A DNA stretch of 64,000 nt from Roseovarius salincola (GTDB lineage Bacteria > Pseudomonadota > Alphaproteobacteria > Rhodobacterales > Rhodobacteraceae): NCBI RefSeq assembly GCF_026891095.1, contig NZ_JAPTNL010000003.1, forward strand, positions 124,001-188,000. Reading direction: 5' to 3'. Of the stretch, positions 8,091 through 15,586 are shown piece by piece. Under the pieces are notes generated by a model that saw nothing but the letters and a program-made list of their open reading frames with translations, did no database searches and was not told the DNA's origin. Every line of letters starts with the position of its first letter. Within the stretch, counting starts at the first letter, position 1. The translations under genes were made by a program, and so were the position numbers.

Positions 8091-9230
8091 TCAGGTGCCG
8101 CCGTTGCCCTTGCTGATCTTGTTGAGGTGACGGGGGTATACCTCTTCCTCGACCAGCAGTTCGTTGAGCAATGACTTGTAGCTCTGGGTGCTGCCCGCGC
8201 CTTCGGCGCGATCGCTGCGTTCGTTGCGATGCTCTTGGAAATCGACAAGCGTCGTGTCGCGCGGCCTCTCGGGTACCGGCGCGCCGCTCGTCTCATCGGC
8301 GCTGCGCGCGGCGTTGAACAGCACCCGCAATGCGCCCGATTTCGTCACCCAACGCAACGGATGCTGCTTGCCGACCGCCAGTTCCAGCGACACATCGACC
8401 GGAAGCTGCGCCAGCGCCAGTTGAAGCCGCCGGTTGAGCGGCTGTTCGATATCGTCGCGGCTCAGCACGCTGCGCCCGTTCTGGATGCACAGAAACACGC
8501 CCGCGCCGCGATATGAAATGAAACAGCTGTCGCGCTTCATTGTGTCCGAAATCACGCCTGCCACCGCCTGGATGATCTTCTGGAACTGCTCATCAGAACA
8601 TATCCTGTGTGCCTTGTCGGCATTCAGGATCCGGATTGCGCAGATCGTCGACAGGAACATCCCGAAGCGCGGCAATTGCATGATGTAGTTCTCGAAAGCC
8701 GTATAGCCCAGAACCCGGTCGACGTTGTGAATGTCGATCACATCCGGGAACGCGGTCCCGTCCGGCGCATCGGGCACCTCGGCCGGGGCCTCCGTCAGCG
8801 CTTCATCAACCGAGCGGTCCGCCTTGGCGGCCGCCGACGCGCTTTCGGCCTGTTCCTGCGCGAAGCGCTGGCTGCTCTTGATGCGCGCGCTCAGCTCGCC
8901 CAGTTCAAAAGGCTTGGTGATGTAGTCGTTTGCCCCCGCCGCGAAGGCCCGATCAAGGTGATCGAGCTGCGCCATGGCGGTCAGCATGATGATCGAGGTT
9001 TCGCTGTAATGCGCAATCGCGCGGATACGCTTGCACAGTTCAATCCCGTCGATCTGGGGCATCTGGATGTCGAGAATGAAGCAGTCGAACGGCTCTGAGG
9101 TCCGCTCCAGCAGTTCGAGCGCGGCAATGCCTCCCGCGCAGGCCGAAACATCATGCCCGCACGAGGCGCTCAGATACTGTTTGAGCAGCGCCAGAATGCT
9201 TTCGTCATCATCAACCAGCAGAATCCTCAT
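8091..9230 (-). CDS. Response regulator with degenerate GGDEF-like output domain (A)
   Basis: 379 residues. Residues 1-118 are a complete receiver domain (VDDDE at 6-10, phosphoacceptor Asp54 in LDIQMP, Thr84, Lys106 in TKPF). After an Ala/Glu/Pro-rich linker (about 120-165), residues 170-310 follow the GGDEF fold pattern (FGMFLSTICAIRILNADKAH, then an SYRGAGVF hairpin at 239-246), but GGDEF is reduced to GAGVF, so diguanylate cyclase activity is not expected. GGAGG lies 8 bases before the ATG at 9230, which rules out a longer start. It is a paralogue of the gene at 9714, from which it diverges. Output is probably by protein-protein contact; the partner kinase may be the histidine kinase at 11866-13314. 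Confidence 0.75.
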   Translation of the reverse strand: MRILLVDDDESILALLKQYLSASCGHDVSACAGGIAALELLERTSEPFDCFILDIQMPQIDGIELCKRIRAIAHYSETSIIMLTAMAQLDHLDRAFAAGANDYITKPFELGELSARIKSSQRFAQEQAESASAAAKADRSVDEALTEAPAEVPDAPDGTAFPDVIDIHNVDRVLGYTAFENYIMQLPRFGMFLSTICAIRILNADKAHRICSDEQFQKIIQAVAGVISDTMKRDSCFISYRGAGVFLCIQNGRSVLSRDDIEQPLNRRLQLALAQLPVDVSLELAVGKQHPLRWVTKSGALRVLFNAARSADETSGAPVPERPRDTTLVDFQEHRNERSDRAEGAGSTQSYKSLLNELLVEEEVYPRHLNKISKGNGGT

Positions 9231-9713
9231 TCCGTCGGCCTCCAGTCTGATCCGAAGTTGGCTGCCTACAGAACTCACGGCAGCGCCCCAGCAGAATGGC
9301 AGATGAGGGCGCGCCTACACACGTATTAACCATTAATAAATGAAATCGACCAAATTATGGCGTGGCGCGCCCTTACGCACATCTTCAGGTGAAATGGCAG
9401 CGGCTCGAACAGCCCGCCGCCCGATAGCGCCTGAAACACACTACAATTCAACTCCTGGTTGTTTTGCGTGCATAAAGAACAATCTTTAGTGCGCACAGGC
9501 CCGACCAAAGCGTCGTCAGAGGTCATCGGCGGCCCTCGCTCTTGGACAGGCACAGACCTCGGCCTTGCCGCGTCCACGCCCGCATCGCACGCATGACCCA
9601 AGTTCTACCGCAATTTGCGCAAAGAAATTCCAGATTTGGGTGACAGCTTCCATTTCGGTCGGTGCGTTTGCGAGTTTCCTTATTTCTCTCCTCAAGAACA
9701 CACAGGGCAGACG
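9231..9713. other. Divergent intergenic region between the two response regulators
   Basis: 483 bp between the divergent starts at 9230 and 9714, including an AT-rich patch at about 9320-9360. Promoters for both genes must lie here, but no clear -35/-10 pair or operator was found. A 66-codon minus-strand frame starting at about 9523 has a GAGGG upstream but no recognisable protein character and is not called as a gene. Confidence 0.5.
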
Positions 9714-10802
9714 ATGAAAATTCTCACCGTGGATGACGACGACTCGTTCATAGACCTGATTGAGCGGTCCCTCACCGTCAGCGACAACCATGAGATCGTC
9801 ACGGCGCAGTCCGGCACTGAGGCGATGAACATCCTCACCCACGAAGACGCTGCCTTTGATTGCCTGCTGTTCGACATTCAGATGCCTGAAGTGGACGGAA
9901 TCACCCTTTGTCGCAATGTGCGCAACACCGCGCGGTTTTCGACGACGCCGATCATCATGCTGACCGCGATGTCGCAAAAGCACTACCTCGAGAACGCCTT
10001 CGCCGCCGGCGCGTCAGATTATCTGAACAAGCCCTTCGATTTTCAGGAACTGCGCGAGAAACTTCGGACATGGCAGCGAACCGACCTGGCCTTTCACAAG
10101 CCCGACGTTCACTTCGATGGCTATCAGCGGGTCGAGGCCCGCTCGGTCAAGGCCTCGGATGCAGATCTCGCCCGGCAACTTGAAAAGCAGGGCCTAAAGC
10201 GGCTGGTCGAATATCTCGCCTTCGAGAATTTCTGCGTCAAGCGCGCCCAGAACGACCGCCGCCGCTTCAGCGTCAGCGCGTTGAAGATGTCGAATTTCGA
10301 GCAGTTGCAGGATAGCCTCGCCGCCGACCAGTTCACCGAGTCGCTCTTTGCCTTCGCCAAGGTGCTCTCGGCCAGTCTCGACGGGATGGACGCAATGTTC
10401 TCCTATCGCGGACGCGGCATTTTCCTGATGGCCTATCCCACTGGCAACGCCCTTCTCAACGTCAAGCTCCGGGCGGCCATGCGCCGCGCGGTGAGGCAGG
10501 TCGAGGCGCGCGAGGCGGTCGCGCAGTCGCGCATCCGCTATGTATTGGGCACCCCGGTCAAGGTCGCACCCCGCCTGTCGGCCGACGCCCTTTTCGCCCT
10601 TCATGCGGCAGTGAAAAGCGTCGAGACCAGGAATATCGAACATTCGCTCGACAACGTGCCCACCAATCTTCTGGGCAGTCTCTACCTCAAGGACGAACTT
10701 TCTCACCTTGAGGCGCGCAGCTATCGCGCGCTGTTCAACGACGAGCTGCGTGACCGCGATGTCAGCTGGCCGCCCCGCAAGATGCTGACCCGGAAGGCCT
10801 GA
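9714..10802 (+). CDS. Response regulator with degenerate GGDEF-like output domain (B)
   Basis: 362 residues, same architecture as the divergent neighbour. The receiver domain (1-118) has VDDDD, Asp54 in FDIQMP, Thr84 and Lys106 in NKPF. The C-terminal domain has AFENFCVKRAQNDRRRFSVSALKM and SYRGRGIFLMAYP where a cyclase would have GGDEF, so the signature is GRGIF and catalysis is unlikely. The two proteins share the LAFENF/TAFENY segment and the YRGxGxF hairpin, so they come from one duplication. The ATG at 9714 begins MKILTVDDDDSF, a normal receiver start. The pair brackets a shared promoter region and precedes the AHL synthase by 304 bp on the same strand. Confidence 0.75.
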   Translation: MKILTVDDDDSFIDLIERSLTVSDNHEIVTAQSGTEAMNILTHEDAAFDCLLFDIQMPEVDGITLCRNVRNTARFSTTPIIMLTAMSQKHYLENAFAAGASDYLNKPFDFQELREKLRTWQRTDLAFHKPDVHFDGYQRVEARSVKASDADLARQLEKQGLKRLVEYLAFENFCVKRAQNDRRRFSVSALKMSNFEQLQDSLAADQFTESLFAFAKVLSASLDGMDAMFSYRGRGIFLMAYPTGNALLNVKLRAAMRRAVRQVEAREAVAQSRIRYVLGTPVKVAPRLSADALFALHAAVKSVETRNIEHSLDNVPTNLLGSLYLKDELSHLEARSYRALFNDELRDRDVSWPPRKMLTRKA

Positions 10803-10876
10803 GCCCCCGCGCCGACGCCCGTCCTTTGCACGAAGCGCGCGGGCGACTCCGCCTCGAATCGACATTCATGTCATAG

Positions 10877-10899
10877 TGCCACGCCAAACCGGCGTGGCA
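10877..10899 (+). terminator. Stem-loop after response regulator B
   Basis: TGCCACGCC and GGCGTGGCA form a perfect 9-bp stem with a 5-base loop, 75 bp after the stop at 10802. There is no T-tract, so termination would be weak or Rho-assisted. Confidence 0.5.
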
Positions 10900-10986
10900 G
10901 GGCAGACGCGCGCAAGCGGCATGTTTTTCCTTTGAATCCTGACAGATGCCGCCTGACGTTCAGTCAACGGAGCGCGCAACTCGCGC

Positions 10987-11001
10987 AATTGTTGAACAAT
11001 T
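10987..11001. promoter_or_regulatory. AATTGTT-G-AACAATT palindrome upstream of the AHL synthase
   Basis: Perfect 7-bp inverted arms around a single G, about 105 bp before the AHL synthase ATG. It has the size and symmetry of a dimeric regulator site, but does not match the classical lux box (ACCTGT-N6-ACAGGT type), so a LuxR-family ligand is only one possibility. Confidence 0.4.
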
Positions 11002-11106
11002 TCAAAAAATTCACGCGAATTGTCGCCGCAATGCGAAAAAGGGCTGGCATAATTGCACCACCATGTCTCATAATGGCCACTAAAAAGACATATTTGGGCG
11101 CAGGCC

Positions 11107-11850
11107 ATGAAGAATTTCAGAGTTCCATCAGACACAACCTCTGCGGCAACGGTGTTTCCCGAATTGCCATCCGACAGCAAGGCGCTTCGCGATGCTGCCA
11201 GCAGCCGTGAAAAGAAACGATCCCTGATCCGTGCCAGCCGGCAGGTCGAGCGGCCTGAGCATGTGCGCGCCACCAGCCTCTCGTTCCAGAACATGCATCA
11301 GTACGGGGAACTACTGGTCAATTACCTCAAGGCCAGAAAACGCGTCTTCATCGATCAGCTCGACTGGCAGATCTACGAAGCCGACGGCATGGAGTTCGAC
11401 CAGTACGACACGCCTCAATGCCGCTGGATCATCGTTCATGAATTTGGCGAGATCCTGGCGGGCATCCGGCTGACGCCGACCACGGCGCGCTGCGGCACCT
11501 ACAGCTACATGCTGCGCGACGCGCAGCGCGGTATCCTGGAAAACATGCCGCGCGACGTGCTGTTCATGGATGCGCCGGTCGATCCCCGGGTCTGGGAAGC
11601 CGCCCGCGTGTTCATCACCGAGAACGTGCCCGCCCAGCGTCGCATGGAGATCCAGCAGGTGCTGGTGAACCAGCTGATCGCCACTGCCCGCGAGCTTGGC
11701 GCCTCGCATGTCATCGGGATCGTGCCCGCGATTTGGTCGCGCTGGCTGCGCCGCCTCGACCTGCGCGCCGTGCCCATCGGGCCGCGTTTCCGCACTGACG
11801 GCACCTACAGCCAGGCCATCCTGTTCAATGTCGTTCAGGCCATGAACTGA
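11107..11850 (+). CDS. Acyl-homoserine-lactone synthase (LuxI family)
   Basis: 247 residues. All family-invariant positions can be aligned with LuxI numbering: Arg77, Phe81 and Trp87 (R24/F28/W34), Asp98 and Asp101 (D45/D48), Arg121 (R69), and Glu164 and Arg167 (E101/R104). It should make an N-acyl-homoserine lactone from S-adenosylmethionine and an acyl-ACP or acyl-CoA. It has an extra polar N-terminus of about 50 residues; a Met at residue 63 (11293) exists but has no ribosome-binding site. No luxR-type gene is adjacent; the neighbours are two response regulators and a histidine kinase. The chain specificity cannot be read from sequence. Confidence 0.88.
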   Translation: MKNFRVPSDTTSAATVFPELPSDSKALRDAASSREKKRSLIRASRQVERPEHVRATSLSFQNMHQYGELLVNYLKARKRVFIDQLDWQIYEADGMEFDQYDTPQCRWIIVHEFGEILAGIRLTPTTARCGTYSYMLRDAQRGILENMPRDVLFMDAPVDPRVWEAARVFITENVPAQRRMEIQQVLVNQLIATARELGASHVIGIVPAIWSRWLRRLDLRAVPIGPRFRTDGTYSQAILFNVVQAMN

Positions 11851-11865
11851 CCCGCGTCACGCGGT

Positions 11866-13314
11866 TCATTCACCCGGCATGACTGCCACCGAGCGCGCGC
11901 TCTCGTTGTCGGCAGCCGTGTCGTCATACGCCTCGAAGCCGGGTTCATCCTCCGTGTCCGGGACATGCAGGTCGAACTCCAGGAAGAAGGTCGTGCCCTC
12001 GCCCACGCGGCTCTTGTAGTGGATCGTGCCGTTATGGCGCTCGATGATCCGCTTGCTGATATTCATGCCCAGCCCGGTGCCACCGACCTTGCGCTGGTCC
12101 GATGAATCCACCTGGCTGAACCGCCCGAAAACCTGCGACTCGCAATTCTCGGGAATACCGGCGCCGGTATCCTCGACGCTGACCCGCACACGATGATCCT
12201 GTCTCTCTACTGCCACCGTGATCACGTCGCCCGCCTCCGAGAACTTCAAAGCGTTGGACAGAAGATTCCCCAGCACCTGCTGAATCCGCGCCTCGTCCCC
12301 GTTGATCAGTGTATCCTCGTCGGGAAAGACCGTACGCACCTTGATCTCTTCGGCATTGGCCTGCGCCATGATCGCGTCCACGCTTTCCGCCACCACCCTT
12401 GAGATATCGAGGCTCTGGAAACGGAACACCATCTCGCCGCTTTCGATCTTCTGCAGGTCCAGCGTCTCGTTGATCAATTCCGCCAGACGGCGGCTGTTCT
12501 TGACCGCGATATCCAGGATCGGCTTCAGATCGTCGGGCACCTTGGTGACACAGCCCGAATCCATCAGGTCCAGCGAGAACTTGATCGATGTCAGCGGCGT
12601 GCGCAGCTCATGGCTCATGGTGGACAGGAACTGCGACTTGATCTCATAGGCCCGCTTGGCGCGGTCATGCTCCAGCTTGATCTTGTGCAGTTGCTTGAGC
12701 CCCTTGCGATAAAGCTTGAGGAACATGAACGAGCAATCGACGATGAAATAGAGAACGAAGATCACTGTGAAGAATTCGAGCCAGAGATAGGAATCGATCG
12801 TCGGTTTCTCGCGTACGATATCCATCACCGGGATGGTCAGAAAGGTGATCCCGTAGATCCCCAGCCTCAGAACCAGCGAGGGCACGATCTGGTGGTTGTT
12901 CATCGCCGCGAACAGTGCCGCCGCAAAAAGGAAGAACAGCGGCATGAAATGATCGCCCGGCGCCTGCTGGATTGCGATCAGCAGAACGAAGACCGAGATC
13001 ATGATCGCACTCAGCGCCGTGTTGACCATCACCCAGATCATGAAGCCGCGGGCGGCGGCGGGATCGTTACCTTTCCATGCCCGCACCCGGCGGGTCAGCA
13101 TGAGGTCAAGCACCTCGGTAAACAGCAATCCCGCATAGCACATCAACGCCATCGCGGCGTCGAAATAGAAGGCCGACAACAGCATCGCCGCCAGGAAACT
13201 GGCCTGACGCTGCCAGATCAGCTTCTTGGTGATCTCGACATAGTCGCGCAGCTGGCGTTCCCTGGTGTCGCCCGCCAGGTTCTTTTCAAGCTTTGAGTGA
13301 ATGTCATGCGCCAT
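11866..13314 (-). CDS. Membrane-bound sensor histidine kinase
   Basis: 482 residues. Residues about 38-200 hold five to six membrane helices without a periplasmic domain, so the input is probably membrane-embedded or cytoplasmic. A coiled linker (205-225) leads to the HisKA domain with His235 in FLSTMSHELRTPL, then HATPase_c with an N box (QVLGNLLSNALKFS), G1 (VEDTGAGIP), F box (FGRFSQVDSSD) and G2 (GGTGLGMNISK). No receiver or HPt domain is attached, so it must signal to a separate response regulator; the two orphan receivers at 8091-10802 are the nearest candidates. It is the last gene of the minus-strand GTPase cluster (116 bp after the previous stop) and converges with the AHL synthase. 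Confidence 0.88.
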   Translation of the reverse strand: MAHDIHSKLEKNLAGDTRERQLRDYVEITKKLIWQRQASFLAAMLLSAFYFDAAMALMCYAGLLFTEVLDLMLTRRVRAWKGNDPAAARGFMIWVMVNTALSAIMISVFVLLIAIQQAPGDHFMPLFFLFAAALFAAMNNHQIVPSLVLRLGIYGITFLTIPVMDIVREKPTIDSYLWLEFFTVIFVLYFIVDCSFMFLKLYRKGLKQLHKIKLEHDRAKRAYEIKSQFLSTMSHELRTPLTSIKFSLDLMDSGCVTKVPDDLKPILDIAVKNSRRLAELINETLDLQKIESGEMVFRFQSLDISRVVAESVDAIMAQANAEEIKVRTVFPDEDTLINGDEARIQQVLGNLLSNALKFSEAGDVITVAVERQDHRVRVSVEDTGAGIPENCESQVFGRFSQVDSSDQRKVGGTGLGMNISKRIIERHNGTIHYKSRVGEGTTFFLEFDLHVPDTEDEPGFEAYDDTAADNESARSVAVMPGE

Positions 13315-13430
13315 GGCGTCGAAATACCGATCGGAAACTGATGTCTGTCAGGCTAGCGCGACATCGCGAAATTATTGGGTCGCGATTGCGGAGAATTTGC
13401 GGCCCTTCCGCCGCCGGATCCTGCGTTCCG

Positions 13431-14228
13431 TCAGGCACCCCGGGCGCTGTCGGTCTGCCCATACATCTCGCGCCAGACCTGCATCGCCTGCGCCAGATCG
13501 GCCTCGCGCAGCGCGACAAGCAGACAATCGTCGCCATCGGCGGCAATCAGCAAGCGGCGTGCCTCGGGAAGTGACAGGATCGTGCAGCACGGCGCCTTGC
13601 TCCCGACCTGGCAACGGGATGCGCGATCTTCCGCCAGACCGGTCATGCAGGCCACCAGATCCTCGGGGCCTCCCTTGCGCATATCACCTCCGCCCGGGCA
13701 CATCACCCAGGCCAGCGCCGAAGCGCGCAGGGCGCGAAACAGGCCCTCCAGCCGGCCTTCCGTGTCCAGCGCCAGCAGGGCCGCCGCAAGCTGGCGCGCT
13801 GAACAACTTGCCGCGCCGCCCCGGTTCGTGCCTGTTGCCAGCCCAAGGCAGCGCAACGACAATTCCTGGCCCCGGCCCACAAGCCGCTTGAGGCGTTCCG
13901 CATGAATCTGCGCAGCGGTGTCCGAATCCGGGGGCTGGGGCACATCCGCCTGCGCCACACCCGCCAGTTCAAGCGCCGCAAGGCGTCGATTCGACATTGT
14001 CAGCCGCCCCTGCTCCTGCCCCTGTGCCATGAGCGCCAAGGAGCGCGGCAAGACCGCATCGTCGATCTCGCGCGTCAACAGCCGCATCAGTGACGCGGAA
14101 TCCGTCGCGGTCTCGTCGCGCTCCGCCCGCAGCTCCGCAGCGTCCGCCGACAACCGCACCAGTTTTTGGCGCAAGCGCCCGGCGGCGTCGCAATCCTGCA
14201 TCCGTCTGGCAGGCATCATGCGTCCCAT
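13431..14228 (-). CDS. Uncharacterised protein of the GTPase cluster, coiled-coil N-terminus
   Basis: 265 residues, not recognised. Residues 15-75 are heptad-like and charged (RLRQKLVRLSADAAELRAER), suggesting a coiled coil. The C-terminal 60 residues (TILSLPEARRLLIAADGDDCLLVAL, helix DLAQAMQVWREMYG) have the strand-strand-helix pattern seen at the end of roadblock/LC7 domains, which is a weak hint only. It contains several cysteines (CSARQL, CPGGGD, SRCQVGSKAPCC). The ATG shares one base with the stop of the preceding roadblock-like gene, so the two are translationally coupled and their products may form a complex. No membrane segment or signal peptide was seen. Confidence 0.7.
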   Translation of the reverse strand: MGRMMPARRMQDCDAAGRLRQKLVRLSADAAELRAERDETATDSASLMRLLTREIDDAVLPRSLALMAQGQEQGRLTMSNRRLAALELAGVAQADVPQPPDSDTAAQIHAERLKRLVGRGQELSLRCLGLATGTNRGGAASCSARQLAAALLALDTEGRLEGLFRALRASALAWVMCPGGGDMRKGGPEDLVACMTGLAEDRASRCQVGSKAPCCTILSLPEARRLLIAADGDDCLLVALREADLAQAMQVWREMYGQTDSARGA

Positions 14229-14605
14229 CAGCCTCCCCTTGCCGCGACACGCAACAACTCACGCGCCGAAGCGATCATCGCCGGGACCGCCTCGGGGCTG
14301 TCGCCAAGCGCGCAGATCACATCCTCGCCATTGCTTTGCGAACGCACAAAGACCCGCAGATCGCACGGCGTCATCACCAGCGTATCCTCGGCCCGCGCCT
14401 CAGCGCCCGCCATATCCTGCGCCAGCCTGTCAGCAGCGGCAAAGCTGGCCACCGCCTGCGCGAAAATCTCGTCAAGCTGTTCGCGCGGGCAATGGGCCGC
14501 GGAACTGGTGCGCAGCGCCAGCGCGGTCTGAAGATCGCCAAAGGACACCAGTGAACATCCCGGGATGTCGCTTCGCATTGCATCGAGGCGTGCCGAAAGG
14601 CTCAT
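14228..14605 (-). CDS. Roadblock/LC7-like small protein
   Basis: 125 residues. The layout fits a roadblock/LC7 (MglB-like) domain: helix 1 then DIPGCSLVSFGDLQTALAL as the first strand pair, a helix with REQLDEIFAQAVASF, then strands TLVMTPCDLRVFVRSQ and EDVICALGDSP followed by helix AMIASARELLR. Such proteins are GTPase-activating or scaffold partners of small GTPases (MglB/MglA, CvnB/CvnD of Streptomyces conservons). It sits 33 bp after a dynamin-like GTPase and is coupled to the 265-residue protein that follows. The fold assignment is by pattern only and should be treated as probable, not certain. Confidence 0.6.
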   Translation of the reverse strand: MSLSARLDAMRSDIPGCSLVSFGDLQTALALRTSSAAHCPREQLDEIFAQAVASFAAADRLAQDMAGAEARAEDTLVMTPCDLRVFVRSQSNGEDVICALGDSPEAVPAMIASARELLRVAARGG

Positions 14606-14638
14606 GCCTGCGCTCCTGACAGGTATCCGTTGAGCGGC

Positions 14639-15586
14639 TCAGACACGATCCGACGCCTTTCGCCGCGCGGGCCTTTCCGTGCGCCGCGGATGATCCGCCG
14701 GGGCCTGAACGCGCTTGGGCATCACGCGCGGGCCGTCATCTTCCACGCTGTCATCATCCGCCGAACCGCTTGCGTCATCCGCTCGACCGGGGCGCGCCAT
14801 CGGGACGATCTCGGCTCCCGCTGATCCCTTGGCGCCGCCAGCCTCCTCGCTGTTCGGCAGGCCGCGATCACGGCCTGTCTCGACGCTCAGCAACAGCTCG
14901 ACCAGATGCTCGACAAAATCCGCCGCGCCGCTTTCCTGCCAGAGCGCCACATCCTCATCCGCCGCGATCGCGCCGGTCAGCGATATGGGATAGACCGCCT
15001 CGAAGAGGCCCTCTGTTTCCTTGGCGATGCGCGACATCACCCGCCCGCGATCGCGCCCCTTTCGCAGCTTGTCGATCTGCGTGACCAGCATCAGGTTGCG
15101 CCCGCTGGTGGAGCCCGCGATTCCATCCCAGACCGCAGCCTCGGATTGCCGCCAGGCCTGCGTGGCATGGGTGCACCACACGACGCTGTCCACCTCGTCG
15201 ATCAGCGACAACCAGACATCGGATGACATGTTCGGGTCGGAAATGCCGGGCATGTCGATCAGGTCGCAAATCTCCAGCGTGTCGGCGATCATCTGCATGC
15301 GGATGACCTTGGTGTCCTCCAGCGACACAAGCGCAAGATCGTCGAGCGTCAAAGCGCGCTCCGCACCGTCATGGGACACCGCCACCACCGAATCCGGGCC
15401 GTAGCTGATCCAGATCGGCGGCAATCTGGTGGCCGTCACCCGCACCGGCAGGGCCTCACCCCCCAGCAGCATGTTCGTGAGGGTGCTCTTCCCGGCGCTG
15501 AATTCCCCCATCAAGGCAAGCCGGGGTTTGCGGGTGGTCACGTCCGGTTCCACTGTTGCGGTTGTCAACGTCGTCTCCCTTTTCAT
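14639..15586 (-). CDS. Dynamin-like GTPase, short partner
   Basis: 315 residues. It has a G domain with G1 GEFSAGKST (27-35), a G2 Thr in the TATRLP segment, G3 DMPG (111-114) and G4 TQID (169-172, a variant of TKxD). GEFSAGKST with a following NMLLG is typical of bacterial dynamin-like proteins. After the G domain (to about 235) there is a short helical piece and an Asp/Arg-rich, probably disordered tail with basic clusters, so it lacks the long stalk of a full dynamin. Its ATG overlaps the stop of the 687-residue dynamin-like gene by 4 bp. Bacterial dynamins often come as coupled large/small pairs that co-assemble on membrane; that is inferred here. Confidence 0.82.
   Translation of the reverse strand: MKRETTLTTATVEPDVTTRKPRLALMGEFSAGKSTLTNMLLGGEALPVRVTATRLPPIWISYGPDSVVAVSHDGAERALTLDDLALVSLEDTKVIRMQMIADTLEICDLIDMPGISDPNMSSDVWLSLIDEVDSVVWCTHATQAWRQSEAAVWDGIAGSTSGRNLMLVTQIDKLRKGRDRGRVMSRIAKETEGLFEAVYPISLTGAIAADEDVALWQESGAADFVEHLVELLLSVETGRDRGLPNSEEAGGAKGSAGAEIVPMARPGRADDASGSADDDSVEDDGPRVMPKRVQAPADHPRRTERPARRKASDRV

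Larger units (their letters stand above)
10803..11106. other. Leader region of the AHL synthase gene
   Basis: 304 bp containing the stem-loop at 10877-10899 that probably ends the upstream gene, a perfect palindrome at 10987-11001 and an AT-rich stretch to the start codon at 11107. It likely holds the AHL synthase promoter. No gene was found in it. Confidence 0.5.

Noticed and set aside
9326..9523. 66-codon minus-strand frame with a GAGGG upstream in the response-regulator promoter region
   Set aside because: Sequence is not protein-like (Cys-rich, no hydrophobic core pattern) and it would fill the shared promoter region.
10866..11294. 142-codon minus-strand frame covering the AHL synthase leader, considered as a LuxR or regulator gene
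   Set aside because: No helix-turn-helix and no ribosome-binding site; it overlaps the conserved start of the AHL synthase gene.
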